Shown here: piece after piece, positions 58,170 through 64,000 of the stretch | Layout: each line of letters starts with the position of its first letter | How positions within the stretch are numbered: position 1 is the first letter of the stretch | Source of the DNA: Turnera subulata | Lineage: Eukaryota > Streptophyta > Magnoliopsida > Malpighiales > Passifloraceae | Assembly (NCBI GenBank): GCA_028386065.3 | Contig: JAKUCV010000421.1 | Location: forward strand, 22,440-86,439 | Reading direction: 5' to 3' | DNA: 64,000 nt | Translations under genes and position numbers: made by a program | Notes under the pieces: model-generated | Databases searched by the model: none | Told to the model about the DNA's origin: nothing | What the model saw: only the letters and a program-made list of their open reading frames with translations

Positions 58170-58421
58170 TATACAAACCTAGAATTTGATATTGTGAATT
58201 GGATACACTGACAGTGTTCCCGTGTGTATTAAATAGCCAATACAAGTAGTGTTACAGTTGGACTACATGTCCTGCATGCTTTACATGATAAGCATGACAG
58301 CTACACATGATGAGGAAACTAACTGATAAGATATACCTAGCACGAGTCTATCATCTGAATTACAGTTTGTTGTTTATCCTAGTCTCTGCACGATAATCAT
58401 CACTGATGATTATCTCCAATA
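58170..58421 (-). repeat. 3' LTR, 252 bp
   Basis: Plus-strand ends TATACAAACC and CTCCAATA. Identical by eye to 62696-62947. Confidence 0.93.
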
Positions 58422-58434
58422 GCCCCCCTCAAAC

Positions 58435-60825
58435 TCAGCCTGGTGCATGGCGAAGGTTGAGTTTGTCACGTATCATCCGAAACCTGGATGTCGCCAATGG
58501 CTTCGTTAGAATATCAGCAAGCTGGTCATCACCACTGATGAACTGGACCTGCAATTTTCCGGCAGCCACCTGCTCTCTCACAAAGTGGAAGTCAATCTCC
58601 ACATGTTTAGTACGGGCATTGAGAACCGGATTATGACTCAAGAAGGTGGCACCCAAGTTGTCACACCATAGAGTTGGCCTTGTCACATTAACTCCAAGTT
58701 CAGTTAACAAGGTTTTGATCCACATGAGCTCAGCAGTTCCGTCAGCCATGGCCTTATATTCTGCCTCAGTCGAAGAACGTGCCACAGTCCGCTGTTTACG
58801 GGAAGCCCAAGCAAGCAAATTTCCACCATAAAACACTAGAAACCCAGCTGTTGATTTTCTGTCATCTGGGCAACCTGCCCAATCTGCATCCGTGAACACT
58901 TGTACATCAGTTTGAGAAGAGGAATGAATCGCTAATCCAAGATGTATTGTTTCCTGCAGATAACGTAGAATTCGTTTGACGGCAACGAGATGATCCTGAG
59001 AAGGAGCATGCATAAACTGGCTGACCTTGCTTACAGAATAAGAAATATCAGGTCTGGTTATGGCAAGGTACTGAAGTGATCCAACCAGCCTCCGATATAG
59101 TGTCGGGTCAGAGAGAGCTACACCCTCATCTCTTCGCAAACTCACGGTTGTGGATGCTGGGGTGAGAACAGGTTTACACGTTGCCATCCCTGCTTTTGTT
59201 AGCAGATCACGAATATATTTCGTTTGAGTCAGAAGATATCCGGTGTCGGTGGTAGTAACCTCAACTCCCAAGAAATACGTTGGCTGTCCAAGATCACGCA
59301 ATGCAAACGTGTGACCCAACCGTACTATAAGATCATGAACAGAAGGTGGATGTGAACTCGCAATTATGATGTCATCCACATAGATAAGAATAAAAACTTG
59401 AACACCAGATTGATTATGAATAAGAAGAGATGGATCAGACTTCGAAATCCGAAACCCTTGGTGAAGAAGATAGCCTGTAAGACGGGAATACCATGCTCGT
59501 GGAGCCTGTTTGAGGCCATAAAGAGACTTCTGCAGCAAGCAAACATGATTGGGCTTTGAGGAATCAACAAACCCGGGAGGCTGAACCATATATACCTGCT
59601 CCTGCAAGGTACCATGTAAAAATGCATTCCGAATATCAAGTTGTTTAAGCACCCATCTCTTGGAAAGAGCCAAAGAGAGAACAGCTCGTATTGTCGCAGG
59701 TTTCACAACAGGACTAAAAGTGTCCGTAAAATCGATCCCTTCTCGTTGGTGAAACCCTTTTGCAACCAATCGGGCCTTATATCTATCGATAGTGCCATCA
59801 GATTTTTGTTTAACTCGATACACCCATTTGCACCCTATTAGATTCATGCCTCTACGATATGGAACTAAGCTCCAGGTTTGATTTTGTATCAAGGCGTTCA
59901 TCTCATCAATCATGGCCCGACGCCATTCTTTCGACTTGTTGGCACTGGTAAAACAGGTTGGTTCAGGTGGGAGAGATTGGTGAACATGAGTAAGGTGAGT
60001 TGTGGGGGAATAGCGAGCTGGTGGGTTTTGATGTTGTCGCAGAGTCATTGTATGTTGTCGAGTAGGTTGAGCAGGGGTACGCGGTTGGTCAGAATGTGAG
60101 GGTGAGACAGATATAGATGGTGAAGGAGGAGTAGAGGATTGAGGTGATGGTAAAGGGCTTGTTGTGATGGGCAATGTAGGTGCAGATGAACTCTGCGCAT
60201 GAGAAGATGGTGTGTGCGTAGGCAAGGAAAATTGACCAGAAGAAGCAGTAGGTAAAGCTGGAGAAGAGGGCGTACCTGAGACATTATCTTGCTGCATGGC
60301 AGGGAAAAACACACTGAGAGGCACAGTCGTCCAGGTTGTAGCAGAGTTCTGTGTATGAGGCAAGACCTCCTGTTGTGTACTATACGGAAAAACATTCTCA
60401 ACAAACCTAACATGTCTAGCTATATAATATCTTTTCCTAGTTACATCATAGCAACGGTATCCTGAATGACTTGGACTATACCCCAAGAAAACACAAGCAG
60501 TGGAGTGAAAATCAAATTTGTTCTTATTATAGGGACGCAAGAAGGGGTAACACAAACAACCAAACACTCGAAGAAAACTATAATCTGGGACTTGGCCAAG
60601 AAGATACTGAAAAGGAGATTTATTCTTGTTAACGGGAGTAGGAAGTCGATTAATCAAAAATACCGCGGTTTCAAAAGCAAAATGCCAAAAACGTTTAGGA
60701 AGAGAACCAGTAGCAAGAAGGGTGAGTCCCGTTTCAACTATATGCCGATGGCGGCGTTCAACAGCTCCCTGCTGTTCATGAGTGTGAGGGCACATTAAAT
60801 TTTCTGTATTCTCCCCCCCAATCAC
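58435..60825 (-). CDS. Ale-like integrase C-terminus, RT and RNase H (796 codons)
   Basis: One long frame on the minus strand. Integrase tail: HTHEQQGAVERRHRHIVETG, VFGCLCYPFLRPYNKNKFDF. Pro/Ser-rich linker. RT: GCKWVYRVKQKSDG, KARLVAKGFHQREGIDFTD, DIRNAFLHGTL, LYGLKQAPRAWYSRL, catalytic FILIYVDDIIIASS. RNase H: FTDADWAGCPDDRKSTAGF, STEAEYKAMADGT, LWCDNLGA, HVEIDFHFVREQVAAG. It ends at 58435, 13 bp before the LTR. The frame is uninterrupted, but its N-terminal integrase half is in another frame (61213-60776), so no complete Pol is made. Confidence 0.92.
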   Translation of the reverse strand: MIGGENTENLMCPHTHEQQGAVERRHRHIVETGLTLLATGSLPKRFWHFAFETAVFLINRLPTPVNKNKSPFQYLLGQVPDYSFLRVFGCLCYPFLRPYNKNKFDFHSTACVFLGYSPSHSGYRCYDVTRKRYYIARHVRFVENVFPYSTQQEVLPHTQNSATTWTTVPLSVFFPAMQQDNVSGTPSSPALPTASSGQFSLPTHTPSSHAQSSSAPTLPITTSPLPSPQSSTPPSPSISVSPSHSDQPRTPAQPTRQHTMTLRQHQNPPARYSPTTHLTHVHQSLPPEPTCFTSANKSKEWRRAMIDEMNALIQNQTWSLVPYRRGMNLIGCKWVYRVKQKSDGTIDRYKARLVAKGFHQREGIDFTDTFSPVVKPATIRAVLSLALSKRWVLKQLDIRNAFLHGTLQEQVYMVQPPGFVDSSKPNHVCLLQKSLYGLKQAPRAWYSRLTGYLLHQGFRISKSDPSLLIHNQSGVQVFILIYVDDIIIASSHPPSVHDLIVRLGHTFALRDLGQPTYFLGVEVTTTDTGYLLTQTKYIRDLLTKAGMATCKPVLTPASTTVSLRRDEGVALSDPTLYRRLVGSLQYLAITRPDISYSVSKVSQFMHAPSQDHLVAVKRILRYLQETIHLGLAIHSSSQTDVQVFTDADWAGCPDDRKSTAGFLVFYGGNLLAWASRKQRTVARSSTEAEYKAMADGTAELMWIKTLLTELGVNVTRPTLWCDNLGATFLSHNPVLNARTKHVEIDFHFVREQVAAGKLQVQFISGDDQLADILTKPLATSRFRMIRDKLNLRHAPG

Positions 60826-61379
60826 TCTGAACAGCCTTTATTTTTCTGTCAAATTGACGTTCAACCCGTTTTTGAAATAACATGAAGATAGAGTAAACAT
60901 CAGACTTATGATGAATAGGAAAGAACCAAATAAATTTACTGAAATCATCAACGAACAAAACATAATAAACGTGACCATCAGAACTGGGTGTAGGAGAGGG
61001 ACCCCAAACATCCGTATAAACTAGTTCAAGAGGACAAACAGCCCTTTTATTGGAAACAGGAAGAGATAATCTAGACAACTTTCCTAGGGGACAATGAAGA
61101 CAGGGTGATTGACCCGAAGAAGGAAGAACAGGAAGATCTTGACCCGCCATAATCTGTTGTTGAACACGAGCATAAGGATGCCCCAGGCGCCTGTGCCACA
61201 CAATGGACTCCACACGTACAGCAAGAAATGCCTCCAGTCGTCCTTTTATGGAATTGAAAGAAAATTGATAAAGGCCATCAATGCTCGGCCCGGTGAGAAT
61301 TTGTTTCTTGGTTACCTGGTCCTTGATACAAAAATGAGTAGGATAGAATTCAAAAAAGACATTATTCTCTTGTGTAAAT
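60776..61379 (-). pseudogene. Ale-like integrase N-terminal part, frameshifted
   Basis: Continues the gag-protease frame after the TAG at 61382: KFTQENNVFFEF, DQVTKKQIL, then pre-integrase HRRLGHPYARVQQQI and CLHCPLGKLSRL, and integrase core ELVYTDVWGPSP, VLFVDDFSKFIWFFP, QSDWGGEYRKFN. About 20 codons before PHTHEQQG are missing and the frame changes at about 60800, removing part of the active site. Confidence 0.88.
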
Positions 61380-61381
61380 TT

Positions 61382-62671
61382 CTAAACAGAGAGAAGTGAT
61401 TTTGTGACAGTTGGGACATGCAAGATATTAGACAGATGAAGAGAGGTATGGGGGGTGGAAAGTATTTGGTTACCAGTACCAGCAATTGGAAGATGGGCGC
61501 CATTGCCAACCTGAAGAGAGTCGCCACCATGATACTCATCATATTGGTAGAAATTAGCATAGTCGGGTGTCACATGATGACTGGCACCCGTGTCTGGATA
61601 CCAGGTAGAAGGACCTGCTGTCACCGGAGAAGAAGGAACCCCAGATTGAACAGAATGCACACTCGGAGGTGGCATCTGGGATCGCTGATAACATTGCCAA
61701 GCTTCATGCCCAAACCGACCACATAACTGACAACGTGGTCGTCCAGAATCAGAGTGCCAAGGAGGCTGACCGCGACCCCCACGTCCACGGTTTCCTCGTC
61801 CTCCACGCCCGCGGCCACGATAACCACCACGTCCACGGGCAGAAGTGTGCTCGGTGCGTTGAGTGAGATGCACTGCCGGAATTGGTGCAACAGTAGGGAC
61901 AGACAACGAGGTCTGAGAAGCAGGCTGGTCAATATTCAGGGCCTTCAAGGGATCATCATAAATAAACTCATGGGACATAAGTAGACTTTGGAGTTCAGAA
62001 AACGTCACAGGCTCAACACGGGTTTGGAGGGAAGCAACCAGTGGTTTGTACTCAGTTTTCAAGCCACGAAAAATATAAACATTGAGATCATTAGGAGACA
62101 GAGATTTACCAGAAGCGGTCATCTCATCCGCTAACCGTTTTGCTCGGTTCAGGAAGCGCAGCACCGGCTCATCTTGAGTCTGCTCTAATCGCTGAAGAGC
62201 CATGTGAATGGCCATAATCCGGGCATTATTGGCCGAGGCAAGAGAGGCCTCCAACGCGAGCCATGCCTCTCTAGAAGTCTTTTTGTTGACAACAATCGAG
62301 AACACTTCTAGTGTTACTGAAGACAGAATGGCACTTAGGATGAGACTATCTTGTTGAACCCATTGTTGGTAAAATGGATTCACCGAGGGAAGATCTCCTT
62401 CATTCACAGGCTGAATAGTCGGTGTAGGACATGGGAAGGTGCCATCGATGTAACCCATGACGCCTTGGCCAATCAGAAAGGGCTCCATTTGAGCTCTCCA
62501 GAAGACATAATTTGTCTCAGTAAGCTTAATCGAAATATGATGGTGGGTTTGAGACAAAGGGTGGGTTGCAGGGTCTAAGGGTGCTGAAGAAGTCGCAGCA
62601 CCAGAGATTTGAGAGGAGCTCGACTGTTTGGACGTGGGAGTGTCCGAATCTTTTGGATCAATAATAGCCAT
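61382..62671 (-). CDS. Ale-like gag-protease (429 codons)
   Basis: ATG 62671 (MAIIDPKDSD). UBN2-type gag: HHHISIKLTETNYVFWRAQM, SREAWLALEASLASANNAR. Later ARGRGGYRGRGRGGRGNRG, a zinc knuckle CQLCGRFGHEAWQC, and the protease active site WYPDTGASHHVT. Ends at a TAG (61382-61384) where relatives read through into the pre-integrase domain, so this is one mutation from a continuous frame. Confidence 0.92.
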   Translation of the reverse strand: MAIIDPKDSDTPTSKQSSSSQISGAATSSAPLDPATHPLSQTHHHISIKLTETNYVFWRAQMEPFLIGQGVMGYIDGTFPCPTPTIQPVNEGDLPSVNPFYQQWVQQDSLILSAILSSVTLEVFSIVVNKKTSREAWLALEASLASANNARIMAIHMALQRLEQTQDEPVLRFLNRAKRLADEMTASGKSLSPNDLNVYIFRGLKTEYKPLVASLQTRVEPVTFSELQSLLMSHEFIYDDPLKALNIDQPASQTSLSVPTVAPIPAVHLTQRTEHTSARGRGGYRGRGRGGRGNRGRGGRGQPPWHSDSGRPRCQLCGRFGHEAWQCYQRSQMPPPSVHSVQSGVPSSPVTAGPSTWYPDTGASHHVTPDYANFYQYDEYHGGDSLQVGNGAHLPIAGTGNQILSTPHTSLHLSNILHVPTVTKSLLSV

Positions 62672-62695
62672 TGAAGGTGTATGGCTCCGCTACCA

Positions 62696-62947
62696 TATAC
62701 AAACCTAGAATTTGATATTGTGAATTGGATACACTGACAGTGTTCCCGTGTGTATTAAATAGCCAATACAAGTAGTGTTACAGTTGGACTACATGTCCTG
62801 CATGCTTTACATGATAAGCATGACAGCTACACATGATGAGGAAACTAACTGATAAGATATACCTAGCACGAGTCTATCATCTGAATTACAGTTTGTTGTT
62901 TATCCTAGTCTCTGCACGATAATCATCACTGATGATTATCTCCAATA
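62696..62947 (-). repeat. 5' LTR, 252 bp
   Basis: Identical by eye to 58170-58421; primer site adjoins at 62683-62695. Confidence 0.93.
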
Positions 62948-63110
62948 AGAAGTAAATGGAACAATCAAGAAGCTTGGTAAGAAGTGCATTAAGCGTGGTG
63001 CAGTTTGCAGCTTCGTTGGTCCCGACTGCTGCGGTGCAATGGTGTGCTGTTTTAAATATTTTGTGGCTGGGATCTGCAGTGATCTTACAACTTGCGATTA
63101 CAACCCTTGA

Positions 63111-64000
63111 TTGTACTTGATGTGTTTGTTTGTTTCTCTCTCTCTCTTCCTTTCTAATACAATTTCTAGGGAGATTTTGTATCTGGCTTAATTAATTAGC
63201 AAAGAAAAGCCAGTTGGAATAAGATCTCTGCGGGCCTTGCGTGATCAATTATAAATATATCTATTATGTCAGATTCTGATGCTAGAACTTTGCCATTAGA
63301 TACCATGAGACCTTCAAAAAAGATGTACCATAAAGATAAATTGGATTAAGATAAAGCTTTTTCTTGAAAGAACGTCTTGATTTTATTGAGATTGATTATT
63401 ATCTTAGGAGAATAAGATTACACCAAGCAATTAAAATCTGAACAGGGAGAATTAAGCTCACTGTTCTGCTAAAGAGCCTCCTATCCTATATACATATATA
63501 AACCCGTTCTTTTAGAAACAAAAAAAAAAACCCGTTGTTCTCCTTTGTTGGATGGATAACCTTAAATTAATGAATTAATTAACCTTCAATCACTTAAAGC
63601 CATAATTCTTAATCCCAAAAAAATTGGTCCTGAAGTGTTATTTCATTTGCTTCACCAACAAACAAGCTGTTGCAACTTCAGTTTACAAACGGATATTGTT
63701 GGGCCAAGATTGGGGAATATATATGCTCACCAAGGTTTTTAATTCAGCCCATGAAGCTTATATAAAACTTCCGTTCCAAGTTCCCTTTTCTTTGAACAAT
63801 CAGTTCCGAGTTCGATATAAAGAATGGTTTGTTGAGAAAGACAATGTTTCATATGGAGATTAATTAGTTTTTGATCCATAATCTAGCCGAATTTTTCAAG
63901 AACTTCCGGCATGAAAATTTTGTGCTTCTAACCGTAATATAGATAATCTAATAGTAAGGTAAGGAAACTTAGGTTCCCTTCCATCTACACTGGCTAACTC
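63111..64000. other. Gene-free end of the window
   Basis: 63111-63500 is 3' flank of the peptide gene: a CT run at 63136-63148 and AT-rich sequence. A plus-strand frame 63624-63863 (79 codons, starting at a non-ATG codon; QAVATSVYKRILLGQDWG, YIKLPFQVPFSLNNQ) is unrecognised and unsupported by flanking signals. No transposon end seen. Confidence 0.35.

Larger units (their letters stand above)
58170..62947 (-). mobile_element. Young Ale/Retrofit-like Ty1/copia element (4778 bp)
   Basis: Two 252-bp LTRs (58170-58421, 62696-62947) with no difference that I can see. Target duplication AGAAG (58165-58169, 62948-62952). Ends are TATTGG and TTGTATA (minus strand) rather than TG...CA. Primer site TGGTAGCGGAGCC (62695-62683) and purine tract GAGGGGGGC next to the left LTR fix both limits. 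gag and pol are long and nearly open but have one stop and one deletion/frameshift. Confidence 0.93.
58025..63110 (+). pseudogene. Small secreted cysteine-rich peptide gene split by a copia insertion
   Basis: Left part 58025-58169: ATG, a basic start, a hydrophobic signal peptide (VLMLLMLVVSIFADSASAG, cleavage probably after SASA), then two Cys. Right part 62948-63110: the same frame resumes after the insertion, with eight Cys spaced C-x6-C-x6-CC-x4-CC-x8-C-x5-C and a stop at 63108-63110. The target duplication AGAAG falls inside a codon pair and the frame agrees on both sides. The CC...CC spacing suggests a disulfide-rich, knottin-like apoplastic peptide. Activity cannot be told, and I do not recognise the family. 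Its promoter region is obscured by the truncated LTR and the N at 57972. Confidence 0.8.

Noticed and set aside
63624..63863. 79-codon frame near the window end
   Set aside because: Non-ATG start, no recognised similarity and no promoter or splice support.

Overview
This is a plant nuclear window, almost certainly from a dicot-type angiosperm. The evidence is intron-containing genes with GT/AG junctions, an ankyrin-PGG membrane protein gene, a CC-NB-LRR resistance-gene remnant, a plant fatty acyl-CoA reductase and many plant-type transposons. The species cannot be named from the sequence. Most of the window is nested transposable elements (TEs). Boundaries below come from paired termini and target-site duplications (TSDs) read by eye.

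Layout. 1-3345 is the 3' part of an Angela-like Ty1/copia element with a ~1.9-kb LTR, inserted into an older Tat-type LTR (3346-~3930). 4195-4744 is a LINE reverse-transcriptase fragment. 4745-14383 is a minus-strand three-LTR array of a Tat/Ogre-like Ty3/gypsy family with a tRNA-Arg-type primer site. It has a decayed gag, no recognisable pol, and a 48-bp tandem repeat. 14384-16361 holds an unidentified stretch and a hAT-type MITE. 16362-19078 is a nine-exon fatty acyl-CoA reductase relic with an internal deletion and a frame break. 19430-25928 is one decayed minus-strand LINE, split by a 2.4-kb pol-less LTR element (20365-22799), a partial Mutator-like fragment and a Pack-MULE (24010-25818). 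The Pack-MULE carries pieces of two unrelated host genes.

25931-26200 is a Stowaway MITE. 26212-26770 is one copy of a duplicated host segment whose other copy lies upstream of the NLR. 26814-32792 is an old, degenerate copia element with arrays of micropalindromes. 32948-34739 is a second Mutator-like element. 35359-39168 is the best intact host gene: nine exons, 873 codons, two N-terminal gag-like domains, ankyrin repeats and a PGG membrane domain. 39764-45816 is a copia element related to the one at 26814. 46718-49157 is a LINE that keeps only ORF1, and 49563-50556 is a third Mutator-like element.

50826-57778 is an NLR pseudogene broken just after its P-loop by a Tork-like copia element (51445-56887). 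57779-57970 is a truncated copia LTR ending next to the single undetermined base (N, 57972). 58025-63110 is a small secreted cysteine-rich peptide gene split by a young Ale/Retrofit-like copia element (58170-62947). Its two 252-bp LTRs look identical and have unusual TA...TA ends. The rest (63111-64000) shows nothing recognisable.

There is no operon-like organisation. The biological story is host genes (reductase, NLR, cysteine-rich peptide) broken by deletion or insertion, host fragments moved by Mutator-like elements, and a gag-like fold fused to an ankyrin membrane protein.
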